A stretch of 64,000 nucleotides of DNA, from NCBI GenBank assembly GCA_002170395.1, contig NHEJ01000007.1:403441-467440 (forward strand). Reading direction: 5' to 3'. Position numbers and translations under genes: made by a program. The notes under the pieces were generated by a model. That model searched no databases. It saw nothing but the letters and a program-made list of their open reading frames with translations, and was not told the origin of the DNA. This DNA comes from Betaproteobacteria bacterium TMED82. Lineage in GTDB: Bacteria; Pseudomonadota; Gammaproteobacteria; Burkholderiales; Burkholderiaceae_A. This document shows positions 35,840 through 44,235 of this stretch, one piece after another (position 1 is the first letter of the stretch; every line of letters starts with the position of its first letter).

Positions 35840-36409
35840 TTAGTGGTCATTATCCTCTTTAAGCCGGATAGGCCCAAATCTTTCTGGATAAAGAGGTTTA
35901 ACATCTTTGTAAAAAGCTTTTGCATAGGTCATTATTTTCTCCGTATGTTCTGCCGAACTTATTGGAGAACTGAAGCCAATTTCTTTTACCTTATAGTCCA
36001 TATATGAGAATACAATTTTCACATCAGCGGCCTTGGCTATATGAATGAACCCAGACTTCCAGTGATCGGTTTTCGACCTTGTACCTTCAGGAGGTATAAG
36101 CAGTACAAATTTACTGGCATTTTTAATCAAAGTGCTAAAATGAGAAACAGTTTGGTTACTTTTACTTCTATCTATAGGTATTCCTCCCATCATTTCCATA
36201 AATCTCTTAAAAGGCCAATTAAATAAGCTTTTTTTGCCCATCCAGTAAAACTTAATATTCAAAATTTTAGCTGTAAGGATCATCAATGGGAAGTCCCAAT
36301 TGGTTGTATGTGGGGCAGCTACTAAAATATATTTATCCAGATCCGGCGCTACAGTCTTTATACGCCAAGAGAACAGCGTCAAAACACATTTATATAGAAT
36401 TGGGTGCAT
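35840..36409 (-). CDS. Lysophospholipid acyltransferase family protein
   Basis: This 189-residue PlsC-like protein has the catalytic HX4D motif HTTNWD (about residues 34-39), the substrate motif PPEGTRSKTDHWKSGF and a PIDRS segment. It transfers acyl chains to a glycerol-phosphate or similar acceptor at the inner membrane; the acceptor is not predictable. The length matches the short 1-acyl-sn-glycerol-3-phosphate acyltransferase-like branch. It is divergent from the dsbD-like gene (65 bases apart) and probably co-transcribed with the exported helical protein. Confidence 0.85.
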   Translation of the reverse strand: MHPILYKCVLTLFSWRIKTVAPDLDKYILVAAPHTTNWDFPLMILTAKILNIKFYWMGKKSLFNWPFKRFMEMMGGIPIDRSKSNQTVSHFSTLIKNASKFVLLIPPEGTRSKTDHWKSGFIHIAKAADVKIVFSYMDYKVKEIGFSSPISSAEHTEKIMTYAKAFYKDVKPLYPERFGPIRLKEDNDH

Positions 36410-36474
36410 AATGAACTTTCATAGGGGTACTCACTTCAAAGCAAGATGTATCAACAATTTAACGGATTATATTA

Positions 36475-38757
36475 GTGAAATTTGCAACGTATTTTTTTCT
36501 TTTCATGATAACGTTTTCAGCGAATGTGACGTGTTATTCAGCTTCTTTATTTTCTTTTACAAAAAATACTTCAGATGCATTAAGCACTAAACTTGTGAAG
36601 GTTGGTAATTTGCGGTTAGGGCTATATCCTAGTACCCCTACTATTGTACCCGGAAAGCAATTCAATTTGGGTTTGCGACTTGTCCATTCCACAGACTGGC
36701 ACTCTTATTGGGTCAACCCGGGTGATTCTGGTCTTCCTACAACCATAGACTTTAAATTTTCAGAGCTTGGTAATGAGTGGGACGTGGGCGAAATACAGTG
36801 GCCTGTTCCAAAGCGAATTGATGTTGGCCCACTTACAAATTTTGGCTTTGAGGGAGACGTTCTATTGGTAAGTAGAGTTACTCCACCAAAGAATTTAAAG
36901 GCTAATAGTATTATCGTGGAGGCAAAAGTTAACTGGCTTATTTGTAGAGAAGTTTGTATTCCTGGTGAAAAAATAATTTTTCTCAAGTTGCCTGTATCTC
37001 CATTCGAAAAAACAGGATCCGCTGAAGCTGACAACTACTTAGAGTTGTTTGCCAAGGGAAAAAAAGATTTGCCAGTTTATGATGACTCTGTGAATGGTAA
37101 TCAGTTCACGGCTAGTATTGATAGTGCGGGAAAATATTTGTCTCTCTTATCAAAGCAGAAAGAGTTTGATTTATTTGACAATTTTTTTCCGTTTAAGAAT
37201 GGTTTAATCGTGTCTAGTTTTAACGATTACGCTAGTTATCGCTCCAATAAAATTGCATTTAAAGCGGAAGAGCAAGGCTGGGTATTTAGAATTCCCTTAT
37301 CTCAAAAATTCGATTCTCAGACTATATTTGTCGATGGAGAGAGAAAAATTGAAGGGGTATTGGCTACAAGTGATGGTGCTGGCAAGGAAGTTACTTTCCA
37401 GTTAGTTAGTTCTAAAGAGTTTGAAAAAAAATTACGAGGATTTATAGGTCGATCAAGAGACAATAACAACGATTACAGAAGCAACATATTGAGTGAGGTA
37501 GGCATTATTTTAATGGCAGCATTTGTTGGCGGATTAATTCTGAATCTAATGCCTTGCGTTTTTCCAATTCTCGGGATAAAAATCTTATCTTTGATAAACA
37601 GTGGTACATCAAAAAAGAAAATGGTAGCCCATGGCCTGGGATACTCTTGTGGAGTTATAACTTTTATGATGTTCTTTGCCTTGTTATTTTTATCACTCCG
37701 CGCACTAGGAGAGTCGTTCGGGTGGGGCTTCCAACTTCAGAATCCAGCAATTGTATTGTTGTTATTATTACTTTTTATATTTTTGACAATCAATTTCCTT
37801 GGCTTCGTTGAACTTGGAGGAATCTTTTCAAAACTTAGCCAGTTAGATAAGTATCATGGTTTTTGGGGAGCTTTTCTTACAGGGTTATTAACAGTTTTAG
37901 TAGCTACTCCTTGTACAGCTCCGTTTATGGGAAGTGCAATGGGTTACGCAATTTCTGCGCAAGCAAGCACAGTGCTCGCTATTTTTCTTTCCTTAGCATT
38001 GGGAATAGCTGCCCCCTACACAATATTTTCGTTTACTCCAAAACTTATTTCTTTGCTGCCGAAGCCTGGTGTCTGGATGGTTAAGTTAAAACAGGCTTTA
38101 GCGTTTCCGATGTTGTTATCGGCCGGTTGGTTATTTTGGATTTTTGTCGAGCTTCAAGGGGTAAGGTCAGTTATGCTGATTTGGGCGCTAATAACTGTAT
38201 TGTTCTCGATCGTTTGGATAAACACAAACTTTCCAGTACAAAAGAGTCAGATAAACAGTAGGTTTCGTTTCAGTATTGGGATACTTAAGATATTGATGAT
38301 ATTAGTTGCCGCATTCCTTGGTTATAAGAGTGTTTCTCTCAATGCAGGAAATGTCATTGACCCAGTCAAAAGCATTGATAAATCGATTGGCACTTCAGAG
38401 AGTGGACAATATAGGGTAGAATGGAAGAGGTGGGAACCTGGGTTGCCCGAGAAGTTAAGTGAGTCAGGGAGGTTCGTGTTTGTCGACTTCACTGCGGCTT
38501 GGTGTATCGTATGTCAGGCAAATAAAGTGAGGGTATTAGAGAGTCTTGAAATAGAAGATGCTTTTAGAAAACATAGGATTGTTTTGGTTAGAGCAGATTG
38601 GACTAAACCAAATGAGTTGATAAAAAATGAAATACTAAACTTTAATAGGTTAGGAATTCCTTTAAATGTTATTTATTTTCCCGATGATAGAAAACCAAAG
38701 ATTCTTCCTGAATGGTTGAATAAACAACAAATTTTAGAAATTTTTAACAAGGGATGA
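36475..38757 (+). CDS. dsbD: Thiol:disulfide interchange protein, DsbD/ScsB-like
   Basis: This 760-residue protein carries reducing power across the inner membrane to periplasmic thiol proteins. Layout: signal peptide (about 1-22), N-terminal DsbC/DsbD-like domain with Cys157 and Cys161 (CREVC), an eight-helix DsbD core with the Cys pair in LMPCVFP and ATPCTAP, and a C-terminal thioredoxin domain with CIVC (677-680). The large N-terminal domain with a CX3C pair resembles ScsB rather than E. coli DsbD. The start is GTG at 36475. It lies just upstream, on the same strand, of the predicted selenium importer. Confidence 0.9.
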   Translation: MKFATYFFLFMITFSANVTCYSASLFSFTKNTSDALSTKLVKVGNLRLGLYPSTPTIVPGKQFNLGLRLVHSTDWHSYWVNPGDSGLPTTIDFKFSELGNEWDVGEIQWPVPKRIDVGPLTNFGFEGDVLLVSRVTPPKNLKANSIIVEAKVNWLICREVCIPGEKIIFLKLPVSPFEKTGSAEADNYLELFAKGKKDLPVYDDSVNGNQFTASIDSAGKYLSLLSKQKEFDLFDNFFPFKNGLIVSSFNDYASYRSNKIAFKAEEQGWVFRIPLSQKFDSQTIFVDGERKIEGVLATSDGAGKEVTFQLVSSKEFEKKLRGFIGRSRDNNNDYRSNILSEVGIILMAAFVGGLILNLMPCVFPILGIKILSLINSGTSKKKMVAHGLGYSCGVITFMMFFALLFLSLRALGESFGWGFQLQNPAIVLLLLLLFIFLTINFLGFVELGGIFSKLSQLDKYHGFWGAFLTGLLTVLVATPCTAPFMGSAMGYAISAQASTVLAIFLSLALGIAAPYTIFSFTPKLISLLPKPGVWMVKLKQALAFPMLLSAGWLFWIFVELQGVRSVMLIWALITVLFSIVWINTNFPVQKSQINSRFRFSIGILKILMILVAAFLGYKSVSLNAGNVIDPVKSIDKSIGTSESGQYRVEWKRWEPGLPEKLSESGRFVFVDFTAAWCIVCQANKVRVLESLEIEDAFRKHRIVLVRADWTKPNELIKNEILNFNRLGIPLNVIYFPDDRKPKILPEWLNKQQILEIFNKG

Positions 38758-38805
38758 GTAGTTCATACATAGACTATTGAGTTGTCAAATAATATGGGAT
38801 TTATG

Positions 38806-39678
38806 ATGAAAAGAATTAGAGAATATACGATATTTATAACACTTTGCTTTTTTTTAGTCTCTTGCTCTGGAGATAAGCAACAAAAAGATATTCTCAAAGT
38901 GACCGCAATACCAGATGAGGACGCAACGGAACTGATAAGAAAGGCTAAACCACTTATAGAATACCTAGAGAATAGCGTTAATATGCAAGTTGAATTTATA
39001 CCTGTTAGCGACTATTCTGCTGCTGTAGAGGCAATTGTGAGTCGAAAAGTTGACTTGGCTTGGTTTGGAGGATTGACTTTTTTGCAGGCTTACAGCCGGT
39101 CAAATGGAAAAGTCGAGCCACTTATTCAGAGAGTTGAGGATCAGTCATTCAGATCGGTTTTCATTACTAGTGATGCAAATATAAAAGAACTAAGTGATTT
39201 AAAAGGTAAGGAGGTTATGTTCGGTTCGCAGAGTTCAACTAGCGGACACCTCATGCCTAGAACGTTTTTGATGCAAGAGGGAATTATTCCCGAACAAGAT
39301 TTCAAGAGAATAGCCTACAGTGGAGCGCATGATGCAACTATTGCTGCTGTTGGATCTGGGAAAGTACAGGCTGGGGCCATGAATATTAAGACATGGAGAA
39401 GATTTGTAAAGGAAAAAAGAGTACCTGAGGGCACTAAAGTTTTCTACACTACTCCAACTTATTACAATTACAATTGGACTATTCATAAGGAAGTCCCCGA
39501 AGAATTGAGGAATAAAATTAAAGAATCATTTCTCAAAATAAGTTCGGACCAGGAGCTCGGAAAAAAAATATTAGAGGCTCAGGATGCATCGGGATTTTTG
39601 GAGACCGAAAAGAAAAATTATGATGGACTTAAAGCTGCCGCCGAGAATGTTGGTCTTATCAAAAGTTCTTTAAACTAA
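38806..39678 (+). CDS. PhnD-like ABC substrate-binding lipoprotein, putative selenate/selenite binder
   Basis: This 290-residue binding protein has a lipoprotein signal (lipobox LVSC). The mature part matches the PhnD-related group annotated in databases as putative selenate ABC transporter binding proteins: VTAIPDEDATELIRKAKPL, DLAWFGGLTF, FGSQSSTSGHLMPRTFL, YSGAHDATIAAVGSGKVQAG and TTPTYYNYNWTIH. Database membership is recalled from the family's consensus, not searched. The ATG at 38806 follows GGGA at good spacing; longer starts reach 38782. The importer genes run into egtD and the sen genes, which supports a selenium rather than phosphonate substrate. Confidence 0.8.
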   Translation: MKRIREYTIFITLCFFLVSCSGDKQQKDILKVTAIPDEDATELIRKAKPLIEYLENSVNMQVEFIPVSDYSAAVEAIVSRKVDLAWFGGLTFLQAYSRSNGKVEPLIQRVEDQSFRSVFITSDANIKELSDLKGKEVMFGSQSSTSGHLMPRTFLMQEGIIPEQDFKRIAYSGAHDATIAAVGSGKVQAGAMNIKTWRRFVKEKRVPEGTKVFYTTPTYYNYNWTIHKEVPEELRNKIKESFLKISSDQELGKKILEAQDASGFLETEKKNYDGLKAAAENVGLIKSSLN

Positions 39679-39694
39679 GTTTATTGCAGAAGTT

Positions 39695-40447
39695 TTGATA
39701 GATGTTCAAACAGAGAACCTCAGCTTTGCTTTTTCAGTCGGAGGTAGTCAAAAAAAAAAGGTTCTTAGCGATGTTACAGTGGATATTTCCGCGGGAGAGC
39801 ATATAGCAGTCATAGGGTCCTCGGGAGCCGGAAAAACCACTCTATTGAGAGCATTAATATTTGCAAATAGGCCTTTGAGTGGCTCATTAAAGTTTGGAGG
39901 AGTCAATCCTTGGAAATTATCTGGCAAAGCTAGGCACGGTTTAAGAACTAAGTTATGTTATGTTCCGCAGAGTCCCCCGTTGCCTCCTAGACAACGGGTA
40001 GTTCATTCAGTAATAGCTGGAAAACTACCCTATGTGGGATTAGTCGAAAGTTTAATCTCCCTTATTCACCCTCAGTTCACAAAGTCTGCTTTCGAAGCTT
40101 TGGAAGAATTCAACCTGGCACACAAGTTGTATGAAAGAGTCGATCAATTATCTGGAGGAGAGAGACAGAGAGTATCCTTAGCTCGCGCAGTTATTTCTAA
40201 AGCTGCCTTATGGGCTGTAGATGAACCACTTTCCGCCTTGGATCCTGATTCAGCAATGAGTGCTTTGGACGTATTGCTTAAGCATGCAAAAGCTAGAGGC
40301 ATAACCCTTATCTGCACCTTACATCAAGTGGATATGGCTTTAAGGTTTTTTCCGAGAATTATAGCTATGCGTCAAGGAAAAATTTATTTTGATGGCTCTA
40401 GCTCCTCCATAGATCAATCTTTATTAATGAAAGTTTATGAATCTTGA
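39695..40447 (+). CDS. PhnC-like ABC ATP-binding protein of the putative selenium importer
   Basis: This 250-residue ATPase has Walker A GSSGAGKTT (about residues 37-45), signature QLSGGERQRV and Walker B LWAVDEPLSALDP. It is closest to PhnC by its layout (SPPLPPRQRVVHSVIAGKLP region). The start is TTG at 39695, 16 bases after the binding-protein gene. Its 3' end overlaps the first permease gene by 11 bases. No phosphonate C-P lyase or phosphonatase gene is near, so transport for phosphonate breakdown is unlikely. Confidence 0.85.
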   Translation: MIDVQTENLSFAFSVGGSQKKKVLSDVTVDISAGEHIAVIGSSGAGKTTLLRALIFANRPLSGSLKFGGVNPWKLSGKARHGLRTKLCYVPQSPPLPPRQRVVHSVIAGKLPYVGLVESLISLIHPQFTKSAFEALEEFNLAHKLYERVDQLSGGERQRVSLARAVISKAALWAVDEPLSALDPDSAMSALDVLLKHAKARGITLICTLHQVDMALRFFPRIIAMRQGKIYFDGSSSSIDQSLLMKVYES

Positions 40448-41282
40448 GCTAAGTAATCGTTTAGATAAAAAAAAATATGAGGATCCTCTATGGCATAAAA
40501 GATTCTATATTTTTATAGGTCTGATTATTTTTTTTATTTACTTACTGGGCTCGGTGGAGTTCAATTTAAAGAATTTGTTTGACGCCAGAAGCGTTGAAGT
40601 AACTAAAAAGTTTTTAATCTCTTTTTTTCCACCTGAGATATCGAGTGAGTTTTTAATATTAGTTTTTGATGAAGCCTTGGTCACGATAGCAATTGCAACT
40701 GTCGGATTAATATCTGCATTGTTGATTGGTATTCCGGCAGCGTTATTAATATGTAATTCTCTTTCCTTTTCAAGTGTAGAGGGACAGGCAAGCATCGTAT
40801 CAAAGTCTTTTAGATATGCTGTAAGGCTTATTTTAATTTTCCTTAGAAGTGTTCCTGAGATAGTTTGGGCTTTACTTTTTGTTAGAGTGGTTGGCTTAGG
40901 CCCAACCGCCGCAATTATTGCAATAGCATTAACGTATGGTGGTATGCTAGGAAAAGTGTACGCTGAAATTTTAGAGAGTGGCGGCGGAGAAATATCTGAT
41001 AAATTAGTGTTCAATGGATTAAGTAGAGGGCAGATTCTTTTTTATGTATTGATCCCACAAAATATTTTGGAAATTGTTTCCTACACTGTTTACAGATGGG
41101 AATGTGCAGTTCGCTCAACCGTTATCCTGGGGTTCGTTGGAGCTGGGGGTCTGGGGCAGCAACTTGAAAATTCAATGAAAATGTTTGCTGGAGGAGAAAT
41201 TTGCACACTTCTTATGGCATTCATTATCTTAGTTTGGTTTTCAGATTGGTTAAGTAAAAGTTTGAGAGATCAAATCGTGTGA
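40437..41282 (+). CDS. PhnE-like ABC permease, first copy
   Basis: This 281-residue permease has about six helices. PhnE-type motifs are present: LRSVPEIVWALLFVRVVGLG (about residues 141-160), the coupling-loop segment VFNGLSRGQILFYVLIPQN, and YRWECAVRSTVILGFVGAGG. The C-terminal RSTVILGFVGAGGLGQ is a hallmark of the family. It overlaps the ATPase gene at its start and the second permease gene at its end by four bases, so the genes are translationally coupled. It probably heterodimerises with the next subunit. Confidence 0.88.
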   Translation: MNLELSNRLDKKKYEDPLWHKRFYIFIGLIIFFIYLLGSVEFNLKNLFDARSVEVTKKFLISFFPPEISSEFLILVFDEALVTIAIATVGLISALLIGIPAALLICNSLSFSSVEGQASIVSKSFRYAVRLILIFLRSVPEIVWALLFVRVVGLGPTAAIIAIALTYGGMLGKVYAEILESGGGEISDKLVFNGLSRGQILFYVLIPQNILEIVSYTVYRWECAVRSTVILGFVGAGGLGQQLENSMKMFAGGEICTLLMAFIILVWFSDWLSKSLRDQIV

Positions 41283-42040
41283 AAAATAAAATAATACTTT
41301 TGATAATAATTTCTTTAATTTTGCTTTGCTTTTATAAAGTTGATTTGCACTTAAGTGAGATTTTTACTGTGGAAGCTTTTAATCTTACAAAAAGGTTCCT
41401 TGAGGAGTTTTTCCCGCCAAATATAGAAATGGAATTTTTGATAATTGTACTGAAGGCTTCATTAGAGACATTCTCAATGTCTGTCGTTGGAACTGTCCTC
41501 GCCATTATGATGGGGTTACTACTTGCTTTTATCGGCACTAGTTCGCGAAATGGCAGACCTTTAATTTTGCATAATATTGCTAAATTATTACTAAATATCC
41601 TTAGATCTATTCCAGATTTAGTCTGGGCATCATTACTGATAATTAGTGCTGGCCTGGGTCCTTTTGCTGGAACCCTGGCGTTAGCTTTCCACACTACTGG
41701 TGTTCTCGGTAGGTTATTTTCAGAAGCCTTAGAGAACCTGCCGAGAGATAATAGTGAGGTCCTCTCATATCATGGAGTTGGGTTTATAAAGCGTCTGTTT
41801 TACGTAGAGCTTTTTCAGTTGTTACCACAAATAATAAGTTATTCACTGTACCGTTGGGAAAATAACATCAGGGCCGCTGCAGTTTTAGGAGTAGTTGGGG
41901 CAGGTGGACTGGGTCAACTTTTAAGTTTTAATTTAGGACTTTTTTTTATGGACAAAGCAAGCACAATAATTTTTATGATGATTTTTCTGGTTTGTTTTGT
42001 TGATTTTACAAGTAGTTTAATAAGAAGGGAGCTTTTGTAA
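41279..42040 (+). CDS. PhnE-like ABC permease, second copy
   Basis: This 253-residue permease starts at GTG and is homologous to the preceding subunit: LRSIPDLVWASLLIISAGLG (about residues 102-121), LSYHGVGFIKRLFYVELFQL and YRWENNIRAAAVLGVVGAGG. Tandem PhnE genes are normal for PhnCDE-type importers. Its stop is followed after one base by the GTG start of egtD, so importer and hercynine synthesis are physically one operon. Confidence 0.88.
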   Translation: MKNKIILLIIISLILLCFYKVDLHLSEIFTVEAFNLTKRFLEEFFPPNIEMEFLIIVLKASLETFSMSVVGTVLAIMMGLLLAFIGTSSRNGRPLILHNIAKLLLNILRSIPDLVWASLLIISAGLGPFAGTLALAFHTTGVLGRLFSEALENLPRDNSEVLSYHGVGFIKRLFYVELFQLLPQIISYSLYRWENNIRAAAVLGVVGAGGLGQLLSFNLGLFFMDKASTIIFMMIFLVCFVDFTSSLIRRELL

Positions 42041-42041
42041 A

Positions 42042-42974
42042 GTGAAAAAGTGTGAGGACATGGAGAAAATAAACTATTTAGAGGGATTAAAAAATCCTAA
42101 TCCAACAATTCCAACTAAATTACTATACGATGATTTGGGGGGCGTTTTGTTTGAAGCGATAACTAAACTTCCTGAATATAAGGTTACAAGAGATGAGTAC
42201 GAATTACTTGATAAAGAAAAGGAAATGATTGTCAATGAGTTACCTAGTAACGCATGCATGATCGATTTAGGGGCTGGTAGTTGCCAGAAAGCCGCCTATA
42301 TAATTCCACAACTTAAACCAATTAGATATATACCTGTAGACCTTGCGTCTGATTTCTTTTCTCACTCTGTTAGTAAATTGAAAAATAAGTTTAGAGAGTT
42401 AGAAATCAAAAGTATTGAGGCTGATTTTTCCACTGATTTTAATACGGGAATGGTGAAAGATATACAAGGAGAAAATTTTAAAAGTGAACCCACTGTTTAT
42501 TTTTTTCCTGGTTCCACGATTGGCAACTTTCGCCCTGATATTGGAATCAACTTTCTACGCAACTTAAACGCGGACTTTATCTTAATCGGTGTCGACTTAG
42601 TCAAACCGTTGGATGATTTGATGGGCGCCTATAATGATAGCCTAGGTGTCACATCAGCATTTAACAAAAATATACTTTTGCATTTTAATCGCTTGGCAAA
42701 AACAAATTTTGACATACGGTTTTGGAGGCATGATGTAAGATTTAACGTTAGAGAGTCAAGAATAGAAATGCATTTAGTTGCAACTTCTGATCAAAAAGTA
42801 GCATCTCCCCAAGGCAGTATATTCTTTAAAAAAGGAAAAAGCATACATACAGAAAACTCTTATAAATATACCGTACAAGGATTTACGGAGTTACTTGAGG
42901 AGGCTGGTTTTGACAATTTGAAAAGTTTCGTAACGCCGACAGAGCGATATGCTCTATTTACCGGATCTAAATAA
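42042..42974 (+). CDS. egtD: L-histidine N(alpha)-methyltransferase, EgtD
   Basis: EgtD trimethylates histidine with three SAM to hercynine, the shared precursor of ergothioneine and selenoneine. The 310-residue protein has the family N-terminus with Tyr29 (LLYDDLGGVLFEAITKLPEY), the SAM site IDLGAGSCQKA (74-84) and the histidine-binding Asn162 in FFPGSTIGNF (154-163). The GTG at 42042 has GGGAG ten bases upstream; an ATG at 42060 is too close to its GAGG. It is the last gene of the importer operon, and its 3' end overlaps the convergent senA gene by eight bases. Confidence 0.95.
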   Translation: MKKCEDMEKINYLEGLKNPNPTIPTKLLYDDLGGVLFEAITKLPEYKVTRDEYELLDKEKEMIVNELPSNACMIDLGAGSCQKAAYIIPQLKPIRYIPVDLASDFFSHSVSKLKNKFRELEIKSIEADFSTDFNTGMVKDIQGENFKSEPTVYFFPGSTIGNFRPDIGINFLRNLNADFILIGVDLVKPLDDLMGAYNDSLGVTSAFNKNILLHFNRLAKTNFDIRFWRHDVRFNVRESRIEMHLVATSDQKVASPQGSIFFKKGKSIHTENSYKYTVQGFTELLEEAGFDNLKSFVTPTERYALFTGSK

Positions 42975-44214
42975 TTTCCACCGTTCTAAAGCCAGCGAAA
43001 ATGTCCTGCCTGTGGGGCATGTAAAAATTTCTATAGCGAGAACACTTCAGTGATCTGTATGTTGCAAAACTTGATCCTTTCAAGACCATATGGTCGCCAA
43101 ACCATGGTTCAGAATATTCTTTGTATGGGTGAGCCTTGAACTTCTTATCTTTTTTAAAAATGCTTGAAGTCCACTCCCAGACCGATCCCCATTGAAAAAA
43201 CTGATTTTTAGAGGCCGCCAACCACTGATTTTCAGTGGGAAGTTCCCGACTTTTTGAGTTTACATATGCCTCTGCCTCAAAGTAATTAATGTTAAAAACT
43301 GGCAATTGTTTTCCTATCCTAAGAACTTTACCAAACCATTCAATAGTGATCTCAGCCTCGTTTTCTTTTCCACACTTAACCGCAAGAGCAAGCTTATCTG
43401 ATAACGAGGTATGCTGATATTTATTTAGGCTTTTATAATCTTTTAACCAATTTTTTCCATCTTCCGACCAATTTTTTTCATTTTCATATTCTCCGCTTTT
43501 TATAAAATCCAAAAATTCTGCTATCGAGGTGGGGTGGGAGTCAATCCTAAAGTCTGAGGACGGACCATGTGATTCATTTATTTCATTGTCAAATCTAAAC
43601 CCTGATATCTCTTCATTCTTGAATACATCATGGGCAGAAATTAAAATTTTTCTTCGTTCTCCTGCCGAGGGTTCTTGAAGAAATGATACTGCCACTTCAG
43701 GCAAGAACAGGCCGAGGGTTTGAGCAGTCATCCTCAACGCTTCAATATGCATCATTTCATGAGCAAGACAGAGACGATAGAAATAACAGTCTTCATTTGA
43801 TGAGGGATAATTCCGTTTTATTAAATCTAAAATTTTAACTTTTGTTTGTAAAAGATATTCTTTAACTTCTTGTTTTTTAGGTAGTGTGACTAACCACCTT
43901 TCTTCATGCGGAATGGTAGCCGAATTAAAAAGCTCATCCGCCTGCTTCAGAATCGATTCACCACACAAACAATTTTTCCAAGCCTTAGGTCTACGTTCGT
44001 CGAAGCTAAGATATTTATTTCTCAATAACCATCTTTCCGAGAACCACCCAATATGACTAAATTCCCACAAGGGCAGATTTATCTCTTTTCTTCTCTCCAC
44101 AAAAAGATTATCATCTAAAGCGGACTCAAATCTCTCGAATAGTTTTATTGTGGAATCTCGAACGTCATTAAAGCCAGAGGCCAAATCAATGGAATATAAA
44201 TCTCTGAATTTCAT
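42967..44214 (-). CDS. senA: Selenoneine synthase SenA (EgtB-like non-haem iron enzyme)
   Basis: This enzyme joins a selenosugar to hercynine in the selenoneine pathway. The 415-residue protein has an N-terminal DinB-like domain with iron ligands His54 (EFSHIGWF) and His152 and His156 (HEMMHIEAL). A C-terminal formylglycine-generating-enzyme-like domain has WGSVWEWTSS and the terminal RNFYMPHRQDIFAGFRT. Sequence alone does not exclude an ergothioneine EgtB. SenA is preferred because selD and a SenB-type glycosyltransferase are adjacent and no egtA, egtC or egtE is present. It is convergent with egtD and 21 bases from selD, head to head. Confidence 0.85.
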   Translation of the reverse strand: MKFRDLYSIDLASGFNDVRDSTIKLFERFESALDDNLFVERRKEINLPLWEFSHIGWFSERWLLRNKYLSFDERRPKAWKNCLCGESILKQADELFNSATIPHEERWLVTLPKKQEVKEYLLQTKVKILDLIKRNYPSSNEDCYFYRLCLAHEMMHIEALRMTAQTLGLFLPEVAVSFLQEPSAGERRKILISAHDVFKNEEISGFRFDNEINESHGPSSDFRIDSHPTSIAEFLDFIKSGEYENEKNWSEDGKNWLKDYKSLNKYQHTSLSDKLALAVKCGKENEAEITIEWFGKVLRIGKQLPVFNINYFEAEAYVNSKSRELPTENQWLAASKNQFFQWGSVWEWTSSIFKKDKKFKAHPYKEYSEPWFGDHMVLKGSSFATYRSLKCSRYRNFYMPHRQDIFAGFRTVEII

Positions 44215-44235
44215 ATTATCTTTAGAAGGACCATA
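44215..44235. promoter_or_regulatory. 21-bp divergent gap between senA and selD
   Basis: Only 21 bases separate the two start codons. The plus strand holds AAGGA, a plausible ribosome site for selD. There is not enough room for two promoters, so their -35/-10 elements must lie inside the opposing coding regions. I could not name a convincing pair. Confidence 0.4.

Noticed and set aside
35824-35925. Long N-terminal extension of the exported helical protein reaching into the acyltransferase gene
   Set aside because: The extra residues are polar, overlap a conserved coding region in another frame and lack a ribosome site; the ATG at 35823 has GAGGA upstream.
38806-42040. Phosphonate or phosphite uptake operon
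   Set aside because: Fold and order are PhnCDE-like, but no phosphonate catabolic gene is present and the transporter is joined to selenium genes.
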